A DNA stretch of 43,113 nucleotides from the NCBI GenBank assembly GCA_013816895.1, contig JACDDR010000024.1, positions 1 through 43,113 of the forward strand, read 5' to 3'. Each line of letters starts with the position of its first letter. Positions within the stretch are counted from its first letter, which is position 1. Below, in pieces: positions 24,960 to 35,041 of the stretch. Origin of the DNA: Bacteroidota bacterium (GTDB lineage Bacteria; Bacteroidota; Bacteroidia; B-17B0; Aurantibacillaceae). The notes beneath the pieces are model-generated. The model was not told the DNA's origin. It did not search any database and worked only from the letters and a program-made list of their open reading frames with translations. A program made the translations under genes and the position numbers.

Positions 24960-26657
24960 TTAAAATTTGGCTCTGGTTTTGGCTTTGCTTTTATACAATT
25001 GAATTGATTTGCTTTTAGGGTATTTAACTGAATAGGTAAGAATAATTTTTTTCGTTTCATCGGGGTTTAGCGATAATTTCCACTTCAACTGTCCGGTTAA
25101 ATTATTTACCTCTGCTTTCGAAAGCTCAATTGCGTCAACTGTAATTTCGCTGTTCTGAGACACAGGAAGCTGATCTTCAAGTTCAATTTGTATCGGACCT
25201 TTATGATTATTCTTAACTACTATTTCATAGGAGTATGTGACCTTACGGCTGGTTCCCGCGGTTCGCTCGCTGTTAAAGTCTTTCAGCTTTGTACGTGTCA
25301 CCATAATTTTTTTGTCGCGTCCGAACGAAAGATTAAGCGTGTCATCCACACTGCGTGTATTAATGTAAGACTGGCCAACAAAAGTTCCACCAAGATATAC
25401 GTTGGCCGGACCTTCAACCAGATCCAGCTCTTCCCAGCCTGTGATGCGCGCCAGCATGAACGCCTCCTTTTCAACTTTAGGTACACTGTAATATTGAAAA
25501 GACGCGTTTAAATTGTAGGTTACTACATCTACAATATAGGGTTTGGCATCTGAGGGAACAGAATAGGTTTGCTTGATATCAAACTCTGCGCTCAGTTCCG
25601 ATACCTGAACCTCTTCATACTGTATAACGGATTGTTTTTGCAGTTCAAGTTTTTTTCCTTTTTTATCCTCCATTATTTCAACTTCGTAAAGCGATTGCGA
25701 TTGTGAAATTGGCGCGCTTACCTGGTTTTTATAATTATTGTTGTCGTTATTGGAATAATTACCATTAACATTATTATTGCCATAATACGCAACCGGACTT
25801 GAAAAATTAAGGTACCATGGCAATATATCAGGTTTGGAAGCGCTGCGCATAGGATCTGCAGTAGATAATTTCACCTTTACATCGTTCCAGTCGATGCCGC
25901 TGTTATTATAAACTTTGGCGCGGTACTTTAATTCAATCGGTTTATTTACATCTTCAGAAATCAGATCGTAGCTTGGCGACCAGCCGCTTTCCTTCACTAC
26001 ATATTTTAAATCGACGCTTGCGGTTGTTTTAGCCGTACAGTTAACCAGGATAGCAATTTCAGCAGTAGGTGTTTCCGTATCTCCATTTTCGTTAAGTTGA
26101 TTCTGCAACCTTTCTATTGTTTCATTGTTTTTAACCGTTCGTTTTTCCAGCTTAAACAATTCGTTATTTATATCCTTTAAACGTACGCGGTAAAAATCAG
26201 CAGCCAGCTTTAATTCGGAAACGAGCAATCCTTTTTCATGTCCCCCAATAGACTCATTTTTGGCAAGCATCGCCTTTTCCTGATTCAGGGCGCTTAGCTC
26301 ATAATTATTTTGTGTGTTTGCGTCTACGAACAATTCCAGCGAATCTTTTAATTGCTTTCCCCTAGGAGTAAGTTTTTCAGTAATTAAAAAATTGATTTTA
26401 TCTGAAACAGATAACACCACTACATCCGCCGGAACATTGACCTGAATACTTTTTGAAATTAATTTCGGAGAAAGGCCTGTAAAAGTAATCAGTGAGCGAC
26501 CCGGATTTAGATTCACCTGTTTTGATTGCGCTACTTCCGCGCCGTCGAGGTAAAGCGTCACCGATTTAACGGGCGTTTTTACCTGTATAGTTTCAATGCT
26601 TTGCGCCGTGGCGAAATAAAAACTTAATACGCTTAAACAACTGATTATTTTTCTCAT
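24960..26657 (-). CDS. DUF4139 domain protein (MuiA-like)
   Basis: A 565-residue exported protein with signal MRKIISCLSVLSFYFATAQ. Residues 25-105 form the N-terminal DUF4140-type strand pair (VKSVTLYLDGAEVAQSKQVN, FTGLSPKLI). Residues 110-190 are a long coiled coil, and the DUF4139 barrel starts near 210 (CTAKTTASVDLKYVVKESGW). An Asn-rich stretch (NNNVNGNYSNNDNNNYKN) near residue 300 forms a flexible loop. The end, LKWKLSLNPDETKKIILTY, is the usual last strand, followed by a short basic tail. The function of this widespread family is unknown; a mucoidy-inhibitor name is used for relatives. A near-perfect promoter lies upstream. Confidence 0.88.
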   Translation of the reverse strand: MRKIISCLSVLSFYFATAQSIETIQVKTPVKSVTLYLDGAEVAQSKQVNLNPGRSLITFTGLSPKLISKSIQVNVPADVVVLSVSDKINFLITEKLTPRGKQLKDSLELFVDANTQNNYELSALNQEKAMLAKNESIGGHEKGLLVSELKLAADFYRVRLKDINNELFKLEKRTVKNNETIERLQNQLNENGDTETPTAEIAILVNCTAKTTASVDLKYVVKESGWSPSYDLISEDVNKPIELKYRAKVYNNSGIDWNDVKVKLSTADPMRSASKPDILPWYLNFSSPVAYYGNNNVNGNYSNNDNNNYKNQVSAPISQSQSLYEVEIMEDKKGKKLELQKQSVIQYEEVQVSELSAEFDIKQTYSVPSDAKPYIVDVVTYNLNASFQYYSVPKVEKEAFMLARITGWEELDLVEGPANVYLGGTFVGQSYINTRSVDDTLNLSFGRDKKIMVTRTKLKDFNSERTAGTSRKVTYSYEIVVKNNHKGPIQIELEDQLPVSQNSEITVDAIELSKAEVNNLTGQLKWKLSLNPDETKKIILTYSVKYPKSKSIQLYKSKAKTRAKF

Positions 26658-26717
26658 AAGGGGTTTTAATTAAGATTAAAAATATACTTTTATCCGGATG
26701 AGACACTACTTTAACAG

Positions 26718-26749
26718 CAAAAGTATGCTCCATATAAAGATGCGCACAA
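26718..26749 (-). promoter_or_regulatory. Bacteroidota-type promoter of the DUF4139 gene
   Basis: On the minus strand TTG (complement of 26747-26749), a 21-base spacer and TACTTTTG (complement of 26718-26725) match TTG-N19-21-TAnnTTTG. The predicted transcript would start about 54 bases upstream of the ATG at 26655-26657. Confidence 0.6.
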
Positions 26750-26794
26750 TACTTTTAATCCATAAAAAAAATATGAGATTTTATAAAATTAAAC

Positions 26795-27067
26795 TCAACG
26801 CTTAATTTCAAACGTCTGAAAACCCTGTACGTCTGATTCTTCGGCCTTAACCTCGGTAACCTTTGCCAGCTGCGGGCCGGTATTGCACCATTCAATAAAC
26901 TGGTTTATTTTTTCCTCCTTACCCTCCACTTCGGCATATACACCCGATTTGGGAAGATTTTTCACATAGCCTGTGAGATCGAGTTTATGCGCCATTGCCT
27001 GAGCATTTGCCCTGTAGTTTACGCCCTGTACTTTTCCTTTGATGGTAATATTATAATGACGGATCAT
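26795..27067 (-). CDS. acyP: Acylphosphatase
   Basis: A 90-residue enzyme that hydrolyses acyl phosphates. The phosphate-binding loop is GKVQGVNYR (residues 11-19), with the catalytic Arg19, and the second catalytic residue is Asn37 in GYVKNLPKSGVYAEVEG. Both required residues are present and the length is normal. The gene starts 31 bases downstream of the OmpA/PD40 gene and has no visible terminator in between, so it may be carried at the end of the adhesin transcript. A shared function is not implied. Confidence 0.95.
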   Translation of the reverse strand: MIRHYNITIKGKVQGVNYRANAQAMAHKLDLTGYVKNLPKSGVYAEVEGKEEKINQFIEWCNTGPQLAKVTEVKAEESDVQGFQTFEIKR

Positions 27068-27098
27068 ATTTTTAAACTACAAACTTGGTACCAGTCCC

Positions 27099-29207
27099 CT
27101 ATTTAGTTTTGTTTATGATATTGATCTTTGATTCCCCAACTACTTTAAATGCGGTTCGCCGGTTTTTCTGATGCGCCGCTTCAAACTCCTCGCTCTTTGG
27201 CACCATCTTATTAATTTCCGCTTCAGGGATAATGGGTTTTGTTTCGCCATAACCATGCGCAATAATGCGGTTAGCGGCAATCCCCTTACTGATCATATAA
27301 TCCACACAGCTTTGAGCACGTCCCTGCGATAACTTCATGTTGTAGGCATCATTACCCCTGGCGTCTGTATGTGCGCTGAGTTCAATGCTAAGATTATCGT
27401 TGATCTTTAATACCTCAACAATTTTGTCAAGAATTTCCATTGATTTAGGCCGAAGCGTAAACTTATTAAAGTCGTATTCAATTCCCTCAATTTCAATATC
27501 ACCAGCCGGAATTTTACCAAGGAAAAAATCCTGAACAATAACCGAAGATGTTGTTAAGCCTTTTGTGGCAATACTTGCAGCGCTACCGAAATATTTATTT
27601 TTCTGGGCTTTCATAAAAAATTCCAGGTTAGGTTTTAACGGTGTACTGTATTCTCCTTTTTCATTCGTTACCAAAAAGAAAGGTTCTTCCCCGTCGTGTA
27701 CGTCCCTAATGGTTACAAGAGCATTTGGAATAGGCTCATTTGTTTCGTTATCAAACACAACTCCTTCGACACTAAAAATGATGGGCTCATTTAAAAATTC
27801 AAAGATTTTATAACAGTGTCCGCCCGGACAATCTACCCTGTCGCTTGCAAAAAATCCTTTTGTACCAAGTCGCTCCATAATAAAATAAGCATCGTCCTTA
27901 CTCGAATTCACGGGCGTATTCATGTTTATGGGTGCCTGGTAAGCCGAGTCATCTACGTTCAACGAAGATTTGAAAACATCAAATCCGCCGATCCCTGCAA
28001 GACCGTTTGAACTATAATATAACGTGTTGCTTAAGTCGTGGTAGAAGGGCGTTATTTCATCGCCCGCAGTGTTCACGGGGCCGGCAATATTTTGTGCAGA
28101 ACCAATAAAACCGTTTTCGTTAATTGGTGCCATCCATAAATCAAAGCCACCTTTACCACCCGGCCTGTTGGATGAAAAGTATAATATTTTTCCGTTGGCA
28201 CTAACAAATGGTTGTTGCGATTTGTATCCGGGTATATTAATGTTGGTGCCCAGTTTCATGGCTTCGTAAAAACGGCCATCCAGTGTACGCGCCATGTAAA
28301 TAAAAGATTCATTCCTGTTGTTATCGCTCCAGCGGGTAAACAGCATTACTTCCTCAGGCGTAAATACCGCTGCACCTTCGTGTAAAGAGGTATTCACCGG
28401 TCTTCCGAAATTAATCGGACGTTGCCAGATGGTATCATCAAGTGTGGTATAATATAAATCACAATAGTAACGGGAGTCTTGTTTCTCAGGATCAGTTACC
28501 ACGCCACCTTTGCGCGCGCTTGTGAAAATGAGTTTGTTGTTCCCCAGGTAATACATCGGAGCAAAACTCGTTGTGCCTCGATTAAACACCAGCGTATCCA
28601 TCAGTTTCACTTTCACCAGTTTTTTACCGGCCAGTGTATCCATGGCAAAATAGCAGGACGATTGTTTTTTTACCGCAACTTTTAATAAAGAATCGCTGCC
28701 TGATTTGGCATTGGTATAGTCATCAAATACCTTCAAAGCTTCCTGGTATCTTTTAAGTGCCATCAATGATAAGCCATAGTAATAAGGAGCATCAGGATAT
28801 ATTTTTCTTTCAACGCATTTCTTAAACTGTTCAACGGCATGCTTGTAATCATAGTTCAGGCGGTAACTCTGAGCAAGGCGGTACATTATAAAATCATATT
28901 TGCTTCCAGCTGTTACATTTTCCTTAACTGTATTGGTGCTATCCTTACGCTTTGACATGGCCAGTTCCGGCACTTTAAAAAGCGATTTCATTTTAAGGTT
29001 TACAATTTGTGCTTCGTAAGGCAATACATAGTTTTTAAGAACTGTGGTATCATCCAGCACCTTCGCGTAATATACAGAGGCTGTCGCGTAATCCTTTTTC
29101 GCGTAGGCATTATCGGCAATCTCTATCCATACTTTTTTTGACTGCGAAAACGAAGCCGCGCAAATAAACACAAACAGTAACAGTAAAAACGATCTCACTT
29201 TAATCAT
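27099..29207 (-). CDS. OmpA/PD40/TPR protein, PorE-like (cassette C)
   Basis: A 702-residue exported protein with signal MIKVRSFLLLLFVFICAASFS. Domains in order are: TPR-like helices (residues 24-190); a PD40/WD40-like propeller (205-460), with repeats such as FTSARKGG, FSSNRPGGKGGFDLW and YSSNGLAGIGGFD; a carboxypeptidase-regulatory-like domain (478-565); and an OmpA peptidoglycan-binding domain (575-702) with AHTDARGNDAYNMKLSQGRA. This is the layout of PorE-type proteins, thought to anchor the type IX secretion system to peptidoglycan. It is a paralogue of the cassette A protein (same lengths and domain order, many identical blocks). The start is 4 bases downstream of its PorP-like gene. 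Confidence 0.88.
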   Translation of the reverse strand: MIKVRSFLLLLFVFICAASFSQSKKVWIEIADNAYAKKDYATASVYYAKVLDDTTVLKNYVLPYEAQIVNLKMKSLFKVPELAMSKRKDSTNTVKENVTAGSKYDFIMYRLAQSYRLNYDYKHAVEQFKKCVERKIYPDAPYYYGLSLMALKRYQEALKVFDDYTNAKSGSDSLLKVAVKKQSSCYFAMDTLAGKKLVKVKLMDTLVFNRGTTSFAPMYYLGNNKLIFTSARKGGVVTDPEKQDSRYYCDLYYTTLDDTIWQRPINFGRPVNTSLHEGAAVFTPEEVMLFTRWSDNNRNESFIYMARTLDGRFYEAMKLGTNINIPGYKSQQPFVSANGKILYFSSNRPGGKGGFDLWMAPINENGFIGSAQNIAGPVNTAGDEITPFYHDLSNTLYYSSNGLAGIGGFDVFKSSLNVDDSAYQAPINMNTPVNSSKDDAYFIMERLGTKGFFASDRVDCPGGHCYKIFEFLNEPIIFSVEGVVFDNETNEPIPNALVTIRDVHDGEEPFFLVTNEKGEYSTPLKPNLEFFMKAQKNKYFGSAASIATKGLTTSSVIVQDFFLGKIPAGDIEIEGIEYDFNKFTLRPKSMEILDKIVEVLKINDNLSIELSAHTDARGNDAYNMKLSQGRAQSCVDYMISKGIAANRIIAHGYGETKPIIPEAEINKMVPKSEEFEAAHQKNRRTAFKVVGESKINIINKTK

Positions 29208-29211
29208 ATAT

Positions 29212-30207
29212 CTATAATCTTGGACAATTCTTTATTTCTTGATTTTTACCTTTTTTTCCAAGCCAGGTCAACGACAATTCAAACGCCCCGCGCGATTTGG
29301 AAGTGCCTCTTAAACTTGATGTATTGAAATCGTAACCCATTTTCATGATGTAATTATCTTTTCTGAAACCAATGTAGCCGACGCTGGCATCGCTCACCCT
29401 CATTACATATCCGGCCAGTGCGTAGAATTTTTCGCCCTTAAAATAGTATCCCGCATCGATGGCGTAGGTTTGCTGCACAATGTTGGTCTGGGCGTAAATT
29501 AAAACTTTTGGAATAAAATAAAGCAATTCGCTTACGTTAACGCGCACACCTGCATGGGCATAATACCTCATCGGAAGGCGATTACTTCCACCCACAAAAG
29601 ATTCTTTTGGCTGCGTTAAGTTAAAGGCGCTTAAACCAAAGAACGGGTTGATGCGGGATTGCTGCTTTGCATAAAAATAAAGCAAACCGGCGTTCACCAC
29701 TTCCTGAAACTGTACCTGACTGTTAAAGTTTTCGTTATTGCTTAAGGCCTTGTCAAATGAACCTCCGTCTTTTGTGCTCCACTGGTTATCAAAAGAAAAA
29801 ACCTGGTACTCCATGCGTTTCTGTGTGAAGCCCGCCTGTAAACCAAAAGAGAGGTTATGGAATCTGTTTTTATCCAAAGGCACTGCGTAAGCCACTGAAC
29901 CTAACAATTGAAACACATTGTAATTTCCAATGCCGGCACGCATATTACTCACCTGTCCTCCGAAGCCCCATTTTCCTTTAGGAACATCAAAGCTAACCAG
30001 GGCAGTAGTAAAAGGTTTATAAGCAACGGCATTCCATTGATTACGGTACTGTGCATGAGCACGCATCTTTCCATCAACCAACCCTGTCATGGCGGGATTC
30101 AGGAATAAAGGCGCAGCGTCGTATAAGCTCAGGTGAAAATCCTGGGCTTTAATTAAAGAAGCCGCTCCGATGCAAAAAACAAGTATATATTTTTTAAAGT
30201 TCTTCAT
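29212..30207 (-). CDS. PorP/SprF family protein (cassette C)
   Basis: A 331-residue outer-membrane barrel protein of the PorP/SprF family, with a signal peptide ending about FCIGAASLIKAQ. The opening motif QDFHLSLYDAAPLFLNPAMTGL and HAQYRNQWNAVAYKPFTTALVSFD is characteristic, with the Asn-Pro-Ala block and the QYRNQW block. In F. johnsoniae, proteins of this family help export and attach type B cargo such as SprB. This one closely resembles the cassette A copy and is far from the cassette B copy. It starts 2 bases downstream of the cassette C adhesin and is followed after 4 bases by the OmpA/PD40 gene. Confidence 0.92.
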   Translation of the reverse strand: MKNFKKYILVFCIGAASLIKAQDFHLSLYDAAPLFLNPAMTGLVDGKMRAHAQYRNQWNAVAYKPFTTALVSFDVPKGKWGFGGQVSNMRAGIGNYNVFQLLGSVAYAVPLDKNRFHNLSFGLQAGFTQKRMEYQVFSFDNQWSTKDGGSFDKALSNNENFNSQVQFQEVVNAGLLYFYAKQQSRINPFFGLSAFNLTQPKESFVGGSNRLPMRYYAHAGVRVNVSELLYFIPKVLIYAQTNIVQQTYAIDAGYYFKGEKFYALAGYVMRVSDASVGYIGFRKDNYIMKMGYDFNTSSLRGTSKSRGAFELSLTWLGKKGKNQEIKNCPRL

Positions 30208-30209
30208 GT

Positions 30210-33200
30210 TTATCGTATTAAAGTTACATCACCGTTCTTTTTCACCTGCCTGTTGTTATACATGTCTGCTTCAAGCGTCCAAACATAAACACCCACCGGC
30301 TGCTCTACTCCATTCTTTTTACCATCCCACCCTATTTTCTGGTCGGTTGTTTCAAAAATCAAAACTCCCCAGCTGTCATAAATCCTGAACACCATCTTGC
30401 CAAACGGTCCGCCTTTCACAAAAAGCAGATCGTTGTTATTGTCGTTGTTTGGTGTAAACGCGGTTGGCACCTGCGGCAATAAAGTAATCTCTACTGATTT
30501 ACTGATGGTGTCAGAACAACCGTTGTTATCGAACACCGTTAGTGTAATTATATATATACCCGCGCTTGAATAGGCGTGAGAAGGATTATTTAAGGTGGAT
30601 GATCCCTCATCTCCAAAATTCCAGTACCAGTTGGTCACAGAATTGGTTGGGGTTGAGAAATCAGAAAAATAAATAGGTTCCTGAGCAACCGCCGGATTGT
30701 TTGTCATGCCAAACTCAGCATTAGGCGCGGCATTTATTGTAACCAGTTTGGTAATGCTGGCCGAACAGGAATGATTAGACACCACGGTTAACAATACATT
30801 GTATGTGCCCTGGTTTGTATAGGTATGAACAGGATGACGGATTGGTGAATTAGAGCTTCCATCACCGAACTGCCATGTCCACTGTACGATATTGCCAACC
30901 GACACGATAGACGAATCGCGGAAAATACTTCCCATTCCCTGACAGGTATTATTAAAACTAAAATCAGGGATCGGCAATGGGTAAACCGTTATACGCTTAC
31001 TCACTGTATCCGGGCATTGAACCGGCGGAGTAGTTGAATTATTAGTTCCTGTTACGGTATACGTAATTACATAACTTCCAACATTCGTATACGTATGAAT
31101 TGGGTTAGAAGATGTTGAGGCGGAAGCGGGCCCGTCACCGAAGTTCCATTGGTAAGACATGTTAGAAGTACCATTGGCAATTGAACCATCGGTAAATACA
31201 ATACCGTTATTTACACAATGCTGTGGCGAAACATTAAACAATGCTTTTGGAGCCGCGATAAAATTAGCGGTGAAGGAGGCCGATTGGGCAGGACATCCCT
31301 GGTTATTTGTGGAGGATAAGGTTAGTACTACACTTCCGTTTGACACGTCGCCCGAACTCGGGAAATATTGTCCCCCAAGCGCCGTATTCGTTGGAGTGAA
31401 GGCACCAGTGCCAGTAGAACTCCAGATGCCACTGTTTGTATATCCTGTAATCGTTCCTGTTAAGGCTATCGGAGCGTTATTACAAACCGCTGAGTTTGCA
31501 GGATTAACAGATACTACAGGCGCGTTTAATACGGCTACCTTCACCGTATCGGTTTTAGTAGGACAAAAAGTTCCGCCCGAATTTAATACAAACGTGATGG
31601 TACCGCCAAGCTGGTCGTTGGTACTCATGGAATACGTAGTGTTTATTGAATTGGAAGGGTTAACATTGCCTGATCCACTGTAAGTCCAGAAGCCCTGGTT
31701 GGTAGACCCTCCGCCGTTCACGCTTCCTGTTAATGTAATAGCGCCGGCAATGGCACATACGGTAAAATCATTCGGAGCAACAACAGTAGGCGCGGCGTTT
31801 ACATTCACCAGCATTGTGCTTACCACCGGATTACAGTTTCCGTTATTGGTAGAAGATAAAGTAAACCCGATGGTTGTTAAACTAAGATCGCTCGCGCTCA
31901 AATCGTAAGTTGCAACGGTATTGGCACTTCCAGGGAAGAACAAACCCGTACCGTTAGTATTCCAGAGGCCAGTTGTTGTTCCGCCTGAAACGTTTCCATT
32001 AAGAGCAAGTGTTGTGGAATTTGTACAAACGTAAGTACTCGGACCAGCGCTTACCACAGGTGGCGGTGTAAACGCTATCGTAAGGCTCTTCGCAGCATTG
32101 ATACATCCCGGCAAAGGCCCTGATGTTGTTAAGGTGAGTGTAATTGTATTTGCAGCAAGATCGGCCGCAGAAGGAGTATAGGTTGTATTTACTCCGGGCA
32201 CTCCAAATGCACCGCCATTACCTCCGCTCCAGGTTCCGCCAAGCGCGTTGCTAACTGTGCCGGTTAAGGCAATGGGCTGAATATTGTTCTGGCACATAGT
32301 AGTACCGCTTCCAATAAGAAGCCTTGGACGTTGGTTTACCGGCACGATAATAGAATCGTATTTAGGAATACAGTTTCCGGTTGATGTTAAATAAAATTTA
32401 ATGGACGATAACAGCGTATCATTGTTTGATAAAGTATAGGTTGTGGAAATCGTATTAATTGTTGAAGTATAGGGAGCGAATGTACCGCTACCGTTGGCGG
32501 TAGTCCAGATCCCCGTAATTGCACCACCGGATACTGTTCCGGTTAAGGCGATTGTTGGCGTATTACCAACGCAAACGGGTGTTACCGTTGAAGTTTTTAC
32601 AAAAGTTTTACGAAGGAAAGAAGACATGTAATGAAATAATCCACCTGTAGAGGGGCCTCCGTCAAGAATACCTAACGCAAAAACATCGGTATTATTTCCG
32701 ATTGTGTAAGAGCCGATTGGTAAAGTAGCAGTGTTCTGCAGATTTAACTGTGCTCCGTAAAAAGGACCACCAACAAGCGTGGCGGTTCCTGGTACAATAG
32801 TAAAGTTGGCCGCGGTGATTGGAACGGTAACAGAAGAACTGGAGTTGTTCAGAGTGAAGGTTCCCTGCGATCCGCTTTTACAAAGAATATTCAGGTAAAA
32901 ATTTTGTGGCGTATTTCTTGAAAAGGCAACCAGGTTAGAACCCGCGCAATTTAAAGGCGGTAACAGGGCTTCTCCTAATTCACATCCGGTTCCGGTGGCA
33001 TGCAGACAATACACAGGTTTAGTGGCATTAATGTAAGTGAGTGGCTGTGTTGTTTTATAATGGTAAGTATCTCCCTTATTTATCAAGGTAGTTGTGGTTA
33101 CTCCGTCATTAATTGTAAGCTTCGTAAAATTATCAGTGGCCACTACAAAGGCGCCTTCCGGTTCCGGAGCATTCATAAATCCTTTATTAAGAATGTAATC

Positions 33201-34055
33201 CGTACCAACAATATCAACAGGCACAATCTGGTCGCCCATTAAATCGAAGCAACCCGTTACTCCTCTTACCGAATCATCAGCAACCGTTACGGAAATGGGT
33301 TTATCAGCGACTACAATTGAGCCCGACAGATTATTCCCTGCCACGTTGGTAGTTTGAACTGAATTCTGAATTGTGTAAGCGCTTCCATAGTTAGGCAGCA
33401 TAACGCTGTACGTTATATTGGCAGGATGTCCTACTATATTACATTTTGGCGTAATCCAAACTACAGTGTTTGGCTGTGATGCAACAATGTTTATCTGTTG
33501 TTTAGGCTGCGTAACTACACCGTCACCATTAAGATCGCCTCCCAAATTCTGGTTAAACCATTTGGTTTGAAACGGACAAACAAATTCAAGTCCTAAACCA
33601 TTCTGTCCTTTTAAAGAAAATGTTTCAGGGTTATAAAACTGCGGAGCCCTTGTTACCACATCATATACCAGTGTAATGTTTGATGTTGCTGAAATATACA
33701 AGCCATACGGTAAAACGGTATTCGCGGGTCTTACTTCCAGTGAATCAAATGCAAGGTTAGTGGCATTTGCTATCTTATCTCTCCAAAAAACATAATTATA
33801 TGTTTGATTTGGACCAAGAACAATTACTGTATCATATTTATTAGGCGAAAGAGCGGATGGCTGTCGCATTCTTATGGTTGTACTTGGGCTGTTAAAGGTT
33901 GAGATGTGCATCACGTAGTTATCTTTCCAGTGATGATCCGGGGTAACCCACGGCGCAGCGAACCAAAACGCAGTGTCGATCTGGGCAAAGGAAACAGCTC
34001 CTTTTAAAACAAAAAATAGGAGTAACGCAATGAATTTATTTCTTCTCTTCATCAT
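30210..34055 (-). CDS. T9SS type B cargo: giant multidomain adhesin (cassette C)
   Basis: A 1281-residue surface protein with signal peptide ending SFAQ. Residues 26-485 form an IgGFc-binding-like N-terminal region, starting DTAFWFAAPWVTPDHH and containing CELGEALLPPLNCAGSNLVAF (349-380). Residues 491-940 contain five repeats of about 85-95 residues of the type C-N-x-x-x-I-A-L-T-G-T-V-S-G, each with one Cys near its start and one near its end. Residues 945-1190 hold three PKD domains with WNFGDG, WQFGDG and WNFGDE. The type B (gliding-associated) sorting domain is the last 85 residues, PTAFTPNNDNNNDLLFVKGG to GDVTLIR. The 5' end overlaps the cassette B PorP gene by 20 bases. Its binding target is unknown. 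Confidence 0.9.
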   Translation of the reverse strand: MMKRRNKFIALLLFFVLKGAVSFAQIDTAFWFAAPWVTPDHHWKDNYVMHISTFNSPSTTIRMRQPSALSPNKYDTVIVLGPNQTYNYVFWRDKIANATNLAFDSLEVRPANTVLPYGLYISATSNITLVYDVVTRAPQFYNPETFSLKGQNGLGLEFVCPFQTKWFNQNLGGDLNGDGVVTQPKQQINIVASQPNTVVWITPKCNIVGHPANITYSVMLPNYGSAYTIQNSVQTTNVAGNNLSGSIVVADKPISVTVADDSVRGVTGCFDLMGDQIVPVDIVGTDYILNKGFMNAPEPEGAFVVATDNFTKLTINDGVTTTTLINKGDTYHYKTTQPLTYINATKPVYCLHATGTGCELGEALLPPLNCAGSNLVAFSRNTPQNFYLNILCKSGSQGTFTLNNSSSSVTVPITAANFTIVPGTATLVGGPFYGAQLNLQNTATLPIGSYTIGNNTDVFALGILDGGPSTGGLFHYMSSFLRKTFVKTSTVTPVCVGNTPTIALTGTVSGGAITGIWTTANGSGTFAPYTSTINTISTTYTLSNNDTLLSSIKFYLTSTGNCIPKYDSIIVPVNQRPRLLIGSGTTMCQNNIQPIALTGTVSNALGGTWSGGNGGAFGVPGVNTTYTPSAADLAANTITLTLTTSGPLPGCINAAKSLTIAFTPPPVVSAGPSTYVCTNSTTLALNGNVSGGTTTGLWNTNGTGLFFPGSANTVATYDLSASDLSLTTIGFTLSSTNNGNCNPVVSTMLVNVNAAPTVVAPNDFTVCAIAGAITLTGSVNGGGSTNQGFWTYSGSGNVNPSNSINTTYSMSTNDQLGGTITFVLNSGGTFCPTKTDTVKVAVLNAPVVSVNPANSAVCNNAPIALTGTITGYTNSGIWSSTGTGAFTPTNTALGGQYFPSSGDVSNGSVVLTLSSTNNQGCPAQSASFTANFIAAPKALFNVSPQHCVNNGIVFTDGSIANGTSNMSYQWNFGDGPASASTSSNPIHTYTNVGSYVITYTVTGTNNSTTPPVQCPDTVSKRITVYPLPIPDFSFNNTCQGMGSIFRDSSIVSVGNIVQWTWQFGDGSSNSPIRHPVHTYTNQGTYNVLLTVVSNHSCSASITKLVTINAAPNAEFGMTNNPAVAQEPIYFSDFSTPTNSVTNWYWNFGDEGSSTLNNPSHAYSSAGIYIITLTVFDNNGCSDTISKSVEITLLPQVPTAFTPNNDNNNDLLFVKGGPFGKMVFRIYDSWGVLIFETTDQKIGWDGKKNGVEQPVGVYVWTLEADMYNNRQVKKNGDVTLIR

Positions 34056-35040
34056 TCTTTTTGTTTTTTAAATTAGTTTTAATACTGTTATCAAGATTAT
34101 TGAACTCGTCCTCGTCAGCGTCGGTAACTTTATCGCTGGCGCTTTTCTTTTTCTTGGAAGCAATAGATACTGTTAATAGTAACTCGTGGCTGCCATTCGA
34201 ATATTTTTGCAGTGAGGTTAAAGCATAATCGTAAGAGTAAGCAAAGGTTACCATTTTACTGATGGTGCAACCAAACATACCACTTGCTGAAGATCCAAAA
34301 CGTAAGTTCCCTCCGATCCAGAACGCGTTTTTATAAATCACACGAAGGTTAGCTTCTATCTGATAAGGCGCCGGTGAATTAAACCTGGCCAGCAAGGCAG
34401 GCTGTAGAACCCACTCTTTCTTCTTTTTATCAAGCGTTATGTTATAACCAATCGTGGCATAGTAATGTGGCGTTAAACGGCCCATTGTATTCGGCCAGTG
34501 AATTTTAGAGGAAGGTAATTGTTGTCCGCTGAATCCTAAAAAGAATTTCTTGCTGTAAAGGTAAAGCCCTGCATTAGCATCAAATGCATTTGCATTTAAA
34601 ATATTGGATTTAAGAAAATCATCGTCTTTATCGTAAGGCTTTGCATTGTATATTTTTACATTGTAAGAGATACCCCCGGCAGATACGCCAAAACCTAAAC
34701 TCATTTTTTTACCCAATTTAACGTGATAGCTATAAGAGCCATATACAGAGGTGCGTCCTATTAACCCGCTTTTATCATTCATGATGAGCGCGCCAAAAGC
34801 CATGTTCTGTTTTTTCTTGGGCGTGCCATAAACACTGAAAATAGCGGTTTGCGGCGCATCTTCAAAGCCTGCCCATTGCTGTCTGTAGTTGGCGTTTATT
34901 TCAATACCCTTATAAACCCCCGCGTATGCCGGATTATAAATGTACTGGTTTAGGACAAAATTGCTATACAATGTTTGCTGCTGCGCAACGCTAAACCCTG
35001 CACAAAACAACAACACTACTGTTAATACTTTAGTTCTCAT
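34036..35040 (-). CDS. PorP/SprF family protein with charged tail (cassette B)
   Basis: A 334-residue outer-membrane barrel protein of the PorP/SprF family, with signal peptide MRTKVLTVVLLFCAGFSVAQ. Motifs are YSNFVLNQYIYNPAYAGVY and NYRQQWAGFEDAPQTAIFSV, the classical version of this family. It is distinct from the QDFHLSLYDAAP version in cassettes A and C. After the last barrel strand, near residue 292, it carries a charged tail of about 40 residues (KKKKSASDKVTDADEDEF and KNKKNDEEKK) not present in the other two. The tail's final codons overlap the start of the next adhesin gene. It starts 1 base downstream of the cassette B adhesin, which is probably its cargo. Confidence 0.92.
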   Translation of the reverse strand: MRTKVLTVVLLFCAGFSVAQQQTLYSNFVLNQYIYNPAYAGVYKGIEINANYRQQWAGFEDAPQTAIFSVYGTPKKKQNMAFGALIMNDKSGLIGRTSVYGSYSYHVKLGKKMSLGFGVSAGGISYNVKIYNAKPYDKDDDFLKSNILNANAFDANAGLYLYSKKFFLGFSGQQLPSSKIHWPNTMGRLTPHYYATIGYNITLDKKKKEWVLQPALLARFNSPAPYQIEANLRVIYKNAFWIGGNLRFGSSASGMFGCTISKMVTFAYSYDYALTSLQKYSNGSHELLLTVSIASKKKKSASDKVTDADEDEFNNLDNSIKTNLKNKKNDEEKK

Positions 35041-35041
35041 T

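Noticed and set aside
31159..31683. A 174-codon plus-strand frame within the cassette C adhesin
   Set aside because: The repetitive Thr/Asn-rich adhesin gene gives long antisense frames by chance. The Pro/Val-rich translation shows no domain.
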